Positions 25,499 to 34,531 are shown, counted from the first letter of the stretch. The stretch is 55,250 nt of DNA from Gemmatimonadota bacterium (GCA_009838845.1 VXRD01000019.1:1-55250), one strand, 5' to 3'. Notes: a model not told the origin generated them from the sequence alone. Numbers and translations are program-made.

Positions 25499-26269
25499 AT
25501 GTCTGATTATTATAACGCGATGGAACTGATGATTTGTGTGGCATCCCGATTGCTGGAGGATGAGGCGACTGTTGGGGTGGGCACGGGGGCGCCGTGTGCT
25601 GCGGCGATGCTGGCGCAAAAGACGCATGCGCCGGGGCTTTTGGTGGCTTTTGAAGCGGGTGGTTTGGCGCCGATGTTGCCCGCGATGCCCATTTCTGTGG
25701 GTGATTCGCGCACGACACACCGGGCACTTATGGCGACGAGTATGTGTGATATTATGGAGACCTGTCAACGGGGTGTGATGGATTACGCGTTTTTGGGTGG
25801 CGCTCAGATCGATGCGTATGGGAATTTAAATTCTACGGTTATTGGCGATTATAAAAAGCCGCGCGTGCGTTTTCCGGGTAGCGGAGGTGCCAATGATTTT
25901 GCGAGTTTTTGCTGGCGCACGCTGATTATTACACAGCACGATCGCCGTCGTTTTGTGGAAGAGATCGATTTTTTGACGACGCCGGGTTTTCTGACCGGGC
26001 CGGGCGCGCGCGAGGCTGCGGGGTTGCCCGAAGGCGGGGGACCTTATCGCGTGATTACGGATCTGGGTGTGATGAGTTTTGATGAAGATACATGTCGGAT
26101 GCAGGTCGAGAGTTTGCATCCCGGTGTGACGTTTGATGAGGTGCAGAGAAATACCGGGTTTGAATTGGGTCGGGTAGATTCTCTTGAAGAGACTGTGCCG
26201 CCCTCAGAAGAGGAGTTGTGCATTTTGCGCGATGAGGTTGATCCCGATGGGTTGATTATTGGGAGATGA
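25499..26269 (+). CDS. CoA-transferase, beta subunit (glutaconate/IpdB-like)
   Basis: A 256-residue CoA-transferase beta subunit. GVGTGAPCAAAMLAQ near residue 26 and the FEAGGL block at 51-56 match the region that carries the catalytic Glu in the family (Glu52 here). DYAFLGGAQIDAYGNLN is a conserved beta-subunit block. GGGGAGG precedes the ATG. It completes the heterodimer or heterotetramer with the alpha subunit. The pair is followed by a convergent fucosidase gene, separated by one palindromic repeat. Confidence 0.84.
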   Translation: MSDYYNAMELMICVASRLLEDEATVGVGTGAPCAAAMLAQKTHAPGLLVAFEAGGLAPMLPAMPISVGDSRTTHRALMATSMCDIMETCQRGVMDYAFLGGAQIDAYGNLNSTVIGDYKKPRVRFPGSGGANDFASFCWRTLIITQHDRRRFVEEIDFLTTPGFLTGPGAREAAGLPEGGGPYRVITDLGVMSFDEDTCRMQVESLHPGVTFDEVQRNTGFELGRVDSLEETVPPSEEELCILRDEVDPDGLIIGR

Positions 26270-26293
26270 TGCCAACAATTTCAAAACAAAGCC

Positions 26294-26326
26294 GTCATCG
26301 CGGCATGGTGTTGAGCCGCGATCCAG
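26294..26326. repeat. Palindromic intergenic repeat, copy C
   Basis: Same sequence and centre as copy B, placed in the 71-bp gap between the converging CoA-transferase beta and GH95 genes. The ATCGCGGC/GCCGCGAT stem could act in both transcripts. Confidence 0.87.
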
Positions 26327-26340
26327 TGCGCTTAAATAAC

Positions 26341-28629
26341 TTATCCCCCGAGCGCAATATTGTAGCTTTTTCCTTTTTCGGTTTGGAACGCTATTTCTCC
26401 CTGGCGTTCTGCGATGACCTCCCGGTCGTCATTGACTGCGCGCATCAATCCATTGTATAGCAGGCGGATGGGGTTGCCCAATAGGGAAGTTATGCGCGCG
26501 GATTTTTCTCCGTTTTTCCATTGTAAATCTACTATAAATCCCCCCCTTGCTCTCAGTCCTTCTGTGTTGCCTTCTGTCCAGGCGTCTGGCAGTGCGGGAA
26601 ATAGCTCAATAGCCTGATGATGGCTTTGTAATATCATTTCCACAATGCCCGCGGCACCGCCCATGTTGCCGTCCATCTGAAACGGGGGATGGTTGTCGAA
26701 TAGGTTGGGCAGTGTCGAGCGTATGAGCAGTTGCCTCACGTCTTCCCAGGCGCGATCCGCGTCTTTTAACCTCGCCCACACGTTGATGAGCCATGCTCTG
26801 CTCCAGCCCGTGTGTCCGCCGCCATGCGCGAGGCGGTGTTCAATGCTTTTGCGCGTGGCAGCCAAGAAGTCGGGTTGATCGACGAGTTGAAAGCCGGGAT
26901 ATACGCCGTAGATGTGTGAAATATGCCGGTGCCCCGGTTCTGGTTCTTCAAATTCTTCCGTCCATTCCATCAGGCGTCCATCAGTGCCGATTTGCGGTTC
27001 TGCGAGACGGGATAATGCACTTTTTATGTCGTCGATAATGGGGTCGTCGAGGGATAGGATCTCGGCACAGCGCAGACAATTTGTAAATGTTTCCCAGATG
27101 ATCTGCTGGTCCATGCTCGGTCCCATGACGAGGTTGCATACGTCCTGCGTGCCCGGCGCGAGGAAGCGGTTTTCCGGTGAAGAAGAGGGACCGGATACGA
27201 GTTTGCCAGTTTTTGGATCTTCTGCCAACCAGTCGAGGAAGAACAGGGCGGCGTCCCTCACAACCGGCCAGGCCTGGTCTCGCAGAAATGTTTCTGAGCC
27301 GTTAAAATCCCAGTGTTCCATAAAGTGCCTGCTGTTCCATCCGCAGCCCATGGGCCACATGCCGTATTGGACCTTTCCCAATGGGTCGGTGAATCGCCAC
27401 GCATCTGTTGTGTGATGCGCTGCGGTTCCGCGACAGCCATAGACTTCTTTTGCGGTTTGGCGGGCTGTTGTGCGCAGGGCGTCTGAAAACTCCAAATACG
27501 GTTCATGGCATTCGGGCAGGCCGACGAGTTCACAGAGCCAGTAGATCATCTGGATATTGATGTTGATGTGGTAATCGCTGTTCCAGGGGGCTTCGTATTC
27601 CTGGTTCCAGATGCCCTGTAGATTGGCGCATAAACTGCCCGGGCGCGAGCAACAGATTGTGAGGTAGCGTCCGAAGTTGAAGTAGAGTGCAACGAGCGCG
27701 GGGTCTGATGTGTGTTCGAATTCGGCGAGGCGACGGTCTGTGGGGATGTTGTCGTATTTGTCTTCTCCGAGAGAGAAGGCGCATCGGTCGAAGTAGGTGC
27801 TGTGATCCCGAATGTGTTCGCGTTTTACGCGGGGATATGGACGTGTACCACACGCTTCGATTGTGGATATTGCGGAGGCTTTCAGGTCGCGTGTCAGGGG
27901 CGTGTAGGGGTCGTCAAAGTTGTAGTCGGTATCGGCGCAGACGACTATTGTGACTGCGTCCGCATTTTCGACGACGAGGGCGTCGTTGGCACACTGGACG
28001 CGCCCGTTTTCGGCAATTGCTTTGATTCCTGCAGAGAATTTTACGCCGGGATGGGTTTCTCCGTGTCCCGCGCGTCCGGTTATGAGGAGTGTGTTTTCGG
28101 ATATGCCCGACCACTGCGCGTTTTCTTCCCGATGGAAAGATATCCGACACGATATTGCGCCTGCTTTGTCCGATGCGATGCGACAGATGATTGCTCGGTC
28201 GATTGCTGTGGCAAATACTTCTCGGTGATATGCGACGTCATTTGCAACCCATTGCGTTGTGGCGATTGCAGAGTTTAGTGAGAGTTCGCGGCGGTAATCG
28301 GTGTGTTGTTCGATGCCGCTTTGCTCGATGAGCAGGTCGCCCAATGTCTGATAGCTGCGCGGTACTATGCGTTCTCCCATGACGCCTTCTTGCACGAGGT
28401 CCTGCGCTTCGGTGTATTGGCCTTCAAAGAGCAGTTGACGCGCGCGTGCGACGACCTGTTGCGCGCCCGGTGGTGATACGGGTACGGGAGGTCCCGCCCA
28501 GATCGAGTCTTCGTTCATTTGTATGCGTTCATTGCTTACCCCACCAAATACCATGGCGCCGAGTTTTCCAGCCCCCACGGGTAAGGCGTGATTCCAATCT
28601 TCCGCTGGTTCGTTATACCAGAGTTTCAT
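26341..28629 (-). CDS. Glycoside hydrolase family 95, alpha-L-fucosidase-like
   Basis: A 762-residue GH95 enzyme, a family that removes terminal alpha-L-fucose (or alpha-L-galactose) with inversion. It opens [21 protein letters not shown], the family's N-terminal beta-domain signature with [16 protein letters not shown] after it. The catalytic-barrel block [20 protein letters not shown] followed by NIQM carries the Asn pair that activates the water. GGAGG stands seven bases before the ATG. No signal peptide is seen, so it likely acts on imported oligosaccharides. The gene points against the sulfatase operon, but its chemistry suits fucose-bearing sulfated glycans. Confidence 0.92.
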   Translation of the reverse strand: MKLWYNEPAEDWNHALPVGAGKLGAMVFGGVSNERIQMNEDSIWAGPPVPVSPPGAQQVVARARQLLFEGQYTEAQDLVQEGVMGERIVPRSYQTLGDLLIEQSGIEQHTDYRRELSLNSAIATTQWVANDVAYHREVFATAIDRAIICRIASDKAGAISCRISFHREENAQWSGISENTLLITGRAGHGETHPGVKFSAGIKAIAENGRVQCANDALVVENADAVTIVVCADTDYNFDDPYTPLTRDLKASAISTIEACGTRPYPRVKREHIRDHSTYFDRCAFSLGEDKYDNIPTDRRLAEFEHTSDPALVALYFNFGRYLTICCSRPGSLCANLQGIWNQEYEAPWNSDYHININIQMIYWLCELVGLPECHEPYLEFSDALRTTARQTAKEVYGCRGTAAHHTTDAWRFTDPLGKVQYGMWPMGCGWNSRHFMEHWDFNGSETFLRDQAWPVVRDAALFFLDWLAEDPKTGKLVSGPSSSPENRFLAPGTQDVCNLVMGPSMDQQIIWETFTNCLRCAEILSLDDPIIDDIKSALSRLAEPQIGTDGRLMEWTEEFEEPEPGHRHISHIYGVYPGFQLVDQPDFLAATRKSIEHRLAHGGGHTGWSRAWLINVWARLKDADRAWEDVRQLLIRSTLPNLFDNHPPFQMDGNMGGAAGIVEMILQSHHQAIELFPALPDAWTEGNTEGLRARGGFIVDLQWKNGEKSARITSLLGNPIRLLYNGLMRAVNDDREVIAERQGEIAFQTEKGKSYNIALGG

Positions 28630-28957
28630 TATTTCCTCCGCTGTTTTAGTTCCATAAATTCTCTGGTAAAATAGCAGGTGAATTCGGTTCTCGCAACTGT
28701 CTATTGTATCGTGTCAAATATTTGTGACTCAGGGTTCGTTGACACCCTTTTGGCTTTCGGATATATTGCACCAAAGAGCATTCTAATTTTTAAATTTGTG
28801 GACATTTGTTGATGCATTAAGGTCGGCCTGATAGACTTCCAAAAGGCCACGCATTGCGCGTCTGTGAGCAATGTTTCAGGGTTTATATGTGGGTACAAAA
28901 AGGTGATGTGCGGCTATTCGAATGCGTATATCGGAATGTGAAAGAAGTGGAATAACA
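28630..28957. other. Divergent intergenic region without a convincing gene
   Basis: This 328-bp gap separates the GH95 gene (minus) from the Cys-rich membrane protein (plus) and must hold both promoters. A 65-codon minus frame at 28701-28898 has no ribosome site and matches nothing I recognise. No repeat or terminator is seen. Confidence 0.45.
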
Positions 28958-29539
28958 ATGGAACGATTATTGTCTTTTATTTTTTTGCTGATTATTGTGG
29001 TGGGTCCCATCTATCTGATCTTCTATATCCGCCAGAAAAATCGGCGATGCCGATACTGTTTGGTTGGGACAAAGAAGGTGCTGGGTCTGCCAGAACAGGA
29101 GGAGATTAATCGCCTCATAGAAAATGAAGAGATGCCGGGGACATCAGCCCATTATGAGTTGTGTTCAAAGTGCAAAAGGCTATACGATTGGAGATGGTTT
29201 GACGATGAACGCGTACACAGGCGGGACGGAGATATGCACGATAGACAGTGCGTTTGTGGGTTTGATTTGAAACCTCTGTGGGGTATAAAACCGGAGATTT
29301 CTAAAGAGGCATTACGCGCGATTCCCCTGGAAACGCTCAATGCATTATATGAAAAATATGGAAAATCGAGGTTGATCGAGAAACTCTACGATCCGCTTGA
29401 TGATGACAATATTCTTTTTTTGTGTTCACAATGCAGACGAATTTATATGTGGCAGCCCGTAGGTGACTATCAAGTGTTACAGTGCATTTCACAAAATCAT
29501 TCAAAATACGATCCAGACCCGTTTGTGAATCGTTCTTGA
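28958..29539 (+). CDS. Membrane-anchored Cys-rich protein of unknown function
   Basis: A 193-residue protein not assigned to a family. Residues 6-24 form one hydrophobic segment, so it is probably anchored with the rest in the cytoplasm or periplasm. Cysteines come in pairs: C31/C34, C69/C72, C98/C100, C156/C159, then C176. Two blocks are alike, LCSKCKRLYDW (68-78) and LCSQCRRIYMW (155-165), pointing to an internal duplication of a zinc-ribbon-like knuckle. The ATG at 28958 is the start immediately before the membrane segment; a longer frame opens at 28922 without better support. It stands alone between GH95 and the antitoxin gene. Confidence 0.68.
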   Translation: MERLLSFIFLLIIVVGPIYLIFYIRQKNRRCRYCLVGTKKVLGLPEQEEINRLIENEEMPGTSAHYELCSKCKRLYDWRWFDDERVHRRDGDMHDRQCVCGFDLKPLWGIKPEISKEALRAIPLETLNALYEKYGKSRLIEKLYDPLDDDNILFLCSQCRRIYMWQPVGDYQVLQCISQNHSKYDPDPFVNRS

Positions 29540-29554
29540 TTTGATAAAAACCAT

Positions 29555-29571
29555 ATTACAATAATGGTAAT
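29555..29571. promoter_or_regulatory. Possible operator upstream of the antitoxin gene
   Basis: ATTAC and GTAAT form a perfect 5-bp inverted repeat around AATAATG, 30 bases before the antitoxin ATG. Phd-type antitoxins bind such palindromes to repress their own operon. The match is short, so this is only a candidate. Confidence 0.35.
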
Positions 29572-29601
29572 TTGTTGAAAATGAGATTATTGGAGGAAAC
29601 A

Positions 29602-29853
29602 ATGCAGATATGGAGTGTGACTGAATTTAAGGCTCAGGCACTGGGAATTTTGGACCAAGTTGCTCAAACAGGCGAACCTGTGATCGTGACAAAACAGGGG
29701 AAGGCGATTGTTAAGGTGATACCTTTACCCTATGGTGCAGATATCTCAGAAGGTGCAACGGTTCAAGAGCCGGGTAAATTGAAAGGAACAGTACTGGAGG
29801 AAGTTGATATTGTATCTCCTTTGGGCGCGGATATTTGGGATGCTGCGCGATGA
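29602..29853 (+). CDS. Phd/YefM-family antitoxin, orphaned
   Basis: An 83-residue antitoxin of the Phd/YefM type: MQIWSVTEFKAQALGILDQV is the DNA-binding N-terminus and GEPVIVTKQGKAIVKVIPL the conserved core. The C-terminal tail would wrap a VapC-like PIN toxin. GGAGG precedes the ATG. Its stop codon overlaps a new ATG (ATGA), the arrangement used to couple a toxin gene, but the toxin frame breaks off after a few codons. It is therefore either an orphan antitoxin or a relic; the frame itself looks intact. Confidence 0.85.
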   Translation: MQIWSVTEFKAQALGILDQVAQTGEPVIVTKQGKAIVKVIPLPYGADISEGATVQEPGKLKGTVLEEVDIVSPLGADIWDAAR

Positions 29854-29908
29854 TATATTTAATGGATTATTGGGATATGCGCAAACTGACGATAGTAATA
29901 CCTCATAT
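29850..29908 (+). pseudogene. VapC-type toxin stump
   Basis: The frame that begins in the antitoxin stop codon reads MIYLMDYWDMRKL. VapC PIN toxins typically begin with a short hydrophobic strand ending in the first catalytic Asp (for example MIYLLDT), so the first six residues fit and the rest does not. The stop codon of the oppositely oriented DUF5615 gene lies at 29909. The stump suggests that the toxin body was replaced when the DUF433/DUF5615 pair arrived. Only a few residues support this. Confidence 0.4.
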
Positions 29909-30277
29909 TCATATGGGCAAAATTCGGATCCGAGTTCTGATCTCATCTACAACAACCAGAGATCCAGAAGCCAGATCATCATCGTGCTGTCTGAGAGCAG
30001 CGATTACGATATTTTCCAGATGCTCCGGCAATATATCTCGCGCGCGAACCTGAAGCACACTTGGACCGGTCGCGTGAGATAGAGCCAGCATAGTGCCGAA
30101 ATCCAGATCGTGGGTAAACACGATGTATTCATACCTCAGCGCCCAATCCATAATTACCCGGTCACTGTCTCGCGGATCCCCTATTGTGGACCAATGGACT
30201 GCGGACCATCCATGGCGCTTCAGAACGGGCACCCAATCGGGTGACAAATTCATGTCGATCAGAAGCTTCACACTCAT
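29909..30277 (-). CDS. DUF5615 PIN-like protein, putative toxin
   Basis: A 122-residue DUF5615 (Mut7-C-related PIN-fold) protein. LLIDMNLSP at the N-terminus gives the first acidic residue, and VFTHDLDFG carries the next Asp pair, together a likely metal site for RNA cleavage. The start overlaps the DUF433 gene by four bases (ATGA), the usual layout of DUF433-DUF5615 toxin-antitoxin-like modules, in which this protein is the presumed toxin. Toxicity is inference from the family. Confidence 0.86.
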   Translation of the reverse strand: MSVKLLIDMNLSPDWVPVLKRHGWSAVHWSTIGDPRDSDRVIMDWALRYEYIVFTHDLDFGTMLALSHATGPSVLQVRARDILPEHLENIVIAALRQHDDDLASGSLVVVDEIRTRIRILPI

Positions 30278-30504
30278 GGAGTGACCAGTGCAACTTCCCG
30301 TTCTTCGACCCGCCAGGCTGCATAGGCCAGAGCTTGATCGATATCTTCGCGCTCGAGATAAGGATAGGCTTTTAGAATTTCCTCATGTGAGCGACCAGCC
30401 GCCAGGAGCCCCACAACAGTTCCGACCGTTACTCGCAGTCCCCTAATACATGCTTTGCCGCCCATAACAGCGGGATCAAAAGTAATTCTCGTGAATTTTT
30501 CCAC
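30274..30504 (-). CDS. DUF433 antitoxin-like protein
   Basis: A 76-residue DUF433 protein. The core block VMGGKACIRGLRVTVGTVVG, followed by a helix-turn-helix and HEEILKAYPYLEREDIDQAL, is the full family signature. The start is GTG at 30504 with AAGGAGA upstream. It is the first gene of a two-gene operon with the DUF5615 partner and presumably binds both the toxin and the promoter. An imperfect inverted repeat (TATCCG...CGGGTATA, about 30521-30540) lies in front and could be its operator. Confidence 0.87.
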   Translation of the reverse strand: MEKFTRITFDPAVMGGKACIRGLRVTVGTVVGLLAAGRSHEEILKAYPYLEREDIDQALAYAAWRVEEREVALVTP

Positions 30505-30607
30505 GCGCTATCTCCTTCTATATCCGTATGATCGGGTATAAAAACGATTCATAAAAATAAAAGTGTAGCAACAGTGAAAGTTTGTCAACCGCATTTCAAC
30601 AAAGGTT

Positions 30608-31636
30608 ATGAACAGCATGAATCGTCCCTATGTGCAAATCGAGTCTGAGAATAAGATCTCCACGCTTCGACATCATTTGGAAAAGATGTTGCCGGAGTTT
30701 GAAGCGTTGCCGGGTGTTGTGGGCTTGACCTTGAATGGTGGCCTTTCACGGGGTTATGCAGATCATCTTTCGGAGATTGATGTAACCATCTATTTGACTT
30801 CAGAAGCTTTTGTGGATTGGCAATTGAGTAAGCCTCCGATTGCTGTTGGAATTACCAAATTGGCGGGGCAACTCTATGATGTCAAGTATGTAGATTTTGC
30901 TGCTGAAAGCGCGCGCGATTGGAATGATACTGAGTTGTGGGATGCATCGTATGCGGAGATTCTGTTTGATCCTGAGGATCTTCTCCATTCAGTTTTTGCT
31001 GAGAAATTGGCTGACCGACCTGAACCCGGTAAGGCGGGAAATTTGCTGATGAGTTGCTGGTGGTATTTCCGGCTTACGGGCGATAGTTGGATTCATCGTG
31101 GGGATGTTCTACAGGGTCACTATGTGTTCAATCAGGCTGTCACTGCGTTGGTTCAAGCACTTTTTGTAGCCAACCGGGAGTATATTCCACATGAGAAGTG
31201 GTTGCTGCATTTGAGCCGCAGTCTTGGGTGGACGCCAGAGAATTGGGAGGAGCGCTTACAGGCTGCGATGAGTACGGGAGATTTGACTGTGGAGAGTTTG
31301 AAGTCCCGGCAAATTACAATCGCGAGTCTGTGGCGGGAAATAGACAGGTATATTATTGAAAATTACTATCCACACCTGCCTGTTCATATGATGCAAAAGA
31401 CAACGTATGAGAGGTTAAAATTACTGGCGAAAGAGGGGTCCATATCGAAAGGCGAATGGCAAATGAGAACGGGTTCGGGCGTTCCCGGAGGAGATCCATT
31501 TTATTCGATTTTTAAACTTGAGGACGATGAGCTGATTTTTGATCTGCAGGCATTGCTCGCAATTGATGAGGACGCTATGTATGACTGGCACTATGAAGTT
31601 CTGCGGGCTGTGAAAGAGGATCTTCAGAAGGGGTAG
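30608..31636 (+). CDS. Nucleotidyltransferase-fold protein (DUF4037-like)
   Basis: A 342-residue protein with an N-terminal nucleotidyltransferase motif, LNGGLSRGYADHLSEIDVTI: the Gly-Gly-X-Ser start is intact, but the usual Asp-X-Asp is Glu-Ile-Asp. The rest is a helical region with several Trp and His residues (MSCWWYFRL, YYPHLPVHM), as in antibiotic-nucleotidyltransferase-like proteins and DUF4037 members. A second ATG three codons in is an equally good start. It follows the toxin-antitoxin patch and has no operon partner. The acceptor substrate is unknown. Confidence 0.6.
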   Translation: MNSMNRPYVQIESENKISTLRHHLEKMLPEFEALPGVVGLTLNGGLSRGYADHLSEIDVTIYLTSEAFVDWQLSKPPIAVGITKLAGQLYDVKYVDFAAESARDWNDTELWDASYAEILFDPEDLLHSVFAEKLADRPEPGKAGNLLMSCWWYFRLTGDSWIHRGDVLQGHYVFNQAVTALVQALFVANREYIPHEKWLLHLSRSLGWTPENWEERLQAAMSTGDLTVESLKSRQITIASLWREIDRYIIENYYPHLPVHMMQKTTYERLKLLAKEGSISKGEWQMRTGSGVPGGDPFYSIFKLEDDELIFDLQALLAIDEDAMYDWHYEVLRAVKEDLQKG

Positions 31637-31640
31637 TACG

Positions 31641-31669
31641 GGGAAGGGGAGAGTATGTCTCCCCTTCCC
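31641..31669. terminator. Strong GC-rich hairpin between convergent genes
   Basis: GGGAAGGGGAGA and TCTCCCCTTCCC make a perfect 12-bp stem around GTATG, between the 3' ends of the nucleotidyltransferase-like gene (+) and larC (-). There is no T-run, so it may act as a bidirectional stop or a transcript stabiliser. Confidence 0.55.
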
Positions 31670-31698
31670 TGTACGGGGAGAGACCGGGGGAGGGTTAG

Positions 31699-32850
31699 CT
31701 ATAGTGAATTTACAGATTTATAAACGTCGAGTATCGGCACCTGTTTTTCGCGTGCAATACGGGCGCAGTCGTCGTATTCGGGAGTGATGCGTTGTTTGCC
31801 GCCGATGTCGGCGATTTTGACGCGGATGGGTCCATAAGGGGTTTGGACGGTGTCTGTGCGGCGTTCGAGGATGTGGCGTTGAACGGGCAGGCGGCGGATG
31901 CCGAGGGTGGTGGTTTCTGAAAAGATGAGTTCGGTGAGTTCGGTTTCTTTGTTGGGGTCGGCCAGGACAGTGAGTTGAATGCCCGGGCGGCCTTTTTTCA
32001 TGATGACGGGGGTGAGGAAGGCGTCGCGCGCACCGGCTTCGAGCAGGCGGTCGATGAGGTAGCCGTAAATTTCAGGGGTCATGTCGTCGATATTTGTTTC
32101 GAGCAGGACGGGTAAATCTGTCCGGGGATCTGCGACGAGTTCACCGATTTCAACGCGGAGGAGGTTGGGTACCTGTTCGACATCGCGCGTGCCAGCGCCA
32201 TAACCCGTGTTTTCTGTGCGTAGCTGAATTGTTTCGCCAATATTAGAGGCGAGTGCCGTGAGGAGAGCCGCACCGGTGGGGGTGACGAGTTCATACGGGA
32301 TGTCTGTGCGTTCGGATGGAAAGCCTTTTGTCATTTCTACGACTGCGGGAACCGGGACGGGCATCGCCCCGTGTGCGCCCCGCGTGTGACCCGAGCCAAA
32401 TCGGAATTTGGAGGCGTAGATCGCTTCGATTTCGAGGAGTTCGAGGCCGACGATAGCGCCGACGACATCGACGATGGCATCTACTGCGCCTACTTCGTGG
32501 AAGTGGACCGCTTCAATGGTGGTGCCGTGGATTTTTGCTTCGGCTTCGGCGAGTTTTTGAAAGACGCGCGCGGCTTTTTCTTTTGCAGAGGCCGATATCT
32601 CGCTGTTGTTGATGATTTCAAGAACGTCTTTCAGGTGCCGGTGGACGTGGCCTTCCCGAGCGTTGACGTCTATTTTGGTGCCGGCAATGCCGTGTTTTTC
32701 CACGCGACGCTGGGAGAGGGTGAATTCGCGCACACTGAGTTTGTCGAGTTCAGATTTCAGGACGGAAAAAGACAGGCCCGCATCGACGAGCGCGCCGAGG
32801 GTCATGTCGCCGCTGATGCCGGCAAAGCAGTCGAAATAGGCGACTTTCAT
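31699..32850 (-). CDS. larC: Nickel-pincer cofactor biosynthesis protein LarC
   Basis: A 383-residue LarC-type protein (DUF111), the CTP-dependent nickel insertase that completes the nickel-pincer cofactor of lactate racemase and related enzymes. It opens MKVAYFDCFAGISGDMTLGA, and VHFHEVGAVDAIVDVVGA and LLETNIDDMTPEIYGYL are strongly conserved blocks. The length is complete and there is no frameshift. No larA, larB or larE lies in the window. An intrinsic terminator ends 12 bases before the ATG, leaving only AGGA as the ribosome site after its U-run, which may limit read-through from the upstream peptidase gene. Confidence 0.92.
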   Translation of the reverse strand: MKVAYFDCFAGISGDMTLGALVDAGLSFSVLKSELDKLSVREFTLSQRRVEKHGIAGTKIDVNAREGHVHRHLKDVLEIINNSEISASAKEKAARVFQKLAEAEAKIHGTTIEAVHFHEVGAVDAIVDVVGAIVGLELLEIEAIYASKFRFGSGHTRGAHGAMPVPVPAVVEMTKGFPSERTDIPYELVTPTGAALLTALASNIGETIQLRTENTGYGAGTRDVEQVPNLLRVEIGELVADPRTDLPVLLETNIDDMTPEIYGYLIDRLLEAGARDAFLTPVIMKKGRPGIQLTVLADPNKETELTELIFSETTTLGIRRLPVQRHILERRTDTVQTPYGPIRVKIADIGGKQRITPEYDDCARIAREKQVPILDVYKSVNSL

Positions 32851-32861
32851 GAGATAATCCT

Positions 32862-32888
32862 AAAAAAAAGACCGTGAGTATTCACGGT
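32862..32888 (-). terminator. Intrinsic terminator upstream of larC
   Basis: On the minus strand ACCGTGA and TCACGGT form a 7-bp stem with a four-base loop, followed by C and eight T. It ends the M23 peptidase transcript. Its U-run stops 12 bases before the larC ATG. Confidence 0.87.
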
Positions 32889-32925
32889 TATAGAACTTGT
32901 TTATCCGGGGAGGTGAGAAAAGAAT

Positions 32926-34308
32926 CTACTCTGCTACTACCCCTACCGGCAATGCAGTTGTGACGATTGAACCGTTTTTGCGACCTAAGAGCGCGAGATA
33001 CTGGTCGCGCTGCTGGTGAAAATACGCCATGTATTTTTCGGGGATGGGTTGACCTGCGGGGCGATTGATTTTCCGCGTTGGGTTGATCAGTTTGTATTTG
33101 CCATTTACTGTGGCGTAAAAATTGAAGTGCAAGTGTGGGCCTGTGGAGCGTCCGGTTGAACCTACATAACCGATGGTTTGTTTTTGGTTGACGCGCTGTC
33201 CCTTTCTCAGGCCCCGCGCAAATCCCCTCAGATGGCCATAGCCGGTTTTATAGCCGTTGCTGTGTTCGATTTCGATATAGTTGCCAAGCGGACCTTTGCG
33301 TCCGACAAAAGCAACCGTGCCATTGGCAACGGCCCAGACTTTTGTGCCGTATGGCGCGGCGTAATCCACGCCGTGATGCCGCGTGTATTTTTTTAGTATG
33401 GGATGAAATCTACGGTTGGTAAATGGGGAACTGATGCGGGTAAAGTTCAGGGGTTTACGCAGGAAGAGTGCCTGGAGTGTGCGACCTTTTGCGTCGTAGT
33501 AATTTCTGTTTCCTCTGGGGTCGGTGTAGAGAAATGCTTGAAAAGATTCTTTATCGCCTTCGTATTGGGCTGAGAGAATATCGCCATAGCGGACAAAGGC
33601 ACCGGATTTGCCGTAGAGTTTTTCAACGACGAGCGTAAATTCGTCGCCTGTTCTGCAGTCGTTGTAAAAGTCGATATAGTATTCAAATACGTATTCGAGT
33701 TTGTCGCACAGAAGAGCCGGATTTTCACCGGTTTTTTGAAGCGCGCTCCAGATGTTGTCTTTTATGCGGCCGGATACGATAATGGCCTCTCGCTTCAATG
33801 GCAGGTTTTCTTGCCTGGCTTTGAGTTGGCCATTTATTCGTTCGACGATAAATTGCGTTTCGTGGTTGTTCTGCCTGGTGTATTTGAGGTGCTGAATGGT
33901 TGAACGGCTGTCGAGCACCAGTTCATAGCGATCCCCACGCCGAACGATATTGGGATTGAATGACGCGCGTTTAATATCTCTGTGTAGCACATCGATAAGT
34001 TCGAGAACTTCGGTGCGTGAGATATTTTCGCTCGTGAGGGCTTCGGTGAGATTTTCTTTGTTGGCGATATAGCCCACAATTCTGGTGGTTTTGGATTCTG
34101 GAGGAGGGGTAAGTGGGAGGATGAGATCTGCTTCAACTGGATCTGGTTTTGCGGGACTTTCTTCAGTCATTTTTGCGACGGGTTCATCTTTTGCCGGTTC
34201 TTTGCCAAGACCAAAGAGCATACTGACGGATATTAGTAAGCAGAAGAAGATCCATCTTTTGCGTGGCTTGGGGGATTTGGGCTGACCTTTATAAGCGCGA
34301 ACCGGCAT
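32926..34308 (-). CDS. M23-family murein endopeptidase, membrane anchored
   Basis: A 460-residue peptidoglycan endopeptidase of the DD-metalloendopeptidase (LytM/M23) type. After a basic tail, residues ~18-35 (RWIFFCLLISVSMLFGL) form a membrane anchor. The middle resembles the OapA/LysM-like linker of MepM-type enzymes. The catalytic zinc domain has HHGVDYAAPYG (His-X3-Asp) and GPHLHFNFY (His-X-His), all ligands present. The ATG at 34308 is preferred; the longer frame opens with a TTG at 34365. It should cut cross-links for cell-wall growth in the periplasm. Confidence 0.9.
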   Translation of the reverse strand: MPVRAYKGQPKSPKPRKRWIFFCLLISVSMLFGLGKEPAKDEPVAKMTEESPAKPDPVEADLILPLTPPPESKTTRIVGYIANKENLTEALTSENISRTEVLELIDVLHRDIKRASFNPNIVRRGDRYELVLDSRSTIQHLKYTRQNNHETQFIVERINGQLKARQENLPLKREAIIVSGRIKDNIWSALQKTGENPALLCDKLEYVFEYYIDFYNDCRTGDEFTLVVEKLYGKSGAFVRYGDILSAQYEGDKESFQAFLYTDPRGNRNYYDAKGRTLQALFLRKPLNFTRISSPFTNRRFHPILKKYTRHHGVDYAAPYGTKVWAVANGTVAFVGRKGPLGNYIEIEHSNGYKTGYGHLRGFARGLRKGQRVNQKQTIGYVGSTGRSTGPHLHFNFYATVNGKYKLINPTRKINRPAGQPIPEKYMAYFHQQRDQYLALLGRKNGSIVTTALPVGVVAE

Positions 34309-34531
34309 GTGGGGAGGGACCCTCGTGAACTTTGATGTGTTGCTGACTGAATGTGCGCCAAACAATAAACCATCTTGCTGTGTACGTCAACCGCATTATA
34401 TTGGGGTCGCAAAATTGTGTCTGCTATATGTTGTAATTCGCGCGCTGTGACCTTGACGTTATCTGCAAGCCTGGGTAAATTGAGTTGTTGAAGATCAGGT
34501 GGGCCGATCGATAGCGAGGATATAATATACA

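Noticed and set aside
28701-28898. 65-codon minus frame in the GH95 upstream region
   Set aside because: No ribosome site and no similarity recognised; the region must hold two divergent promoters.
29850-30053. 68-codon + frame after the antitoxin as an intact toxin
   Set aside because: Only the first six residues look like VapC; the rest lacks the conserved acidic residues and is antisense to the DUF5615 gene.
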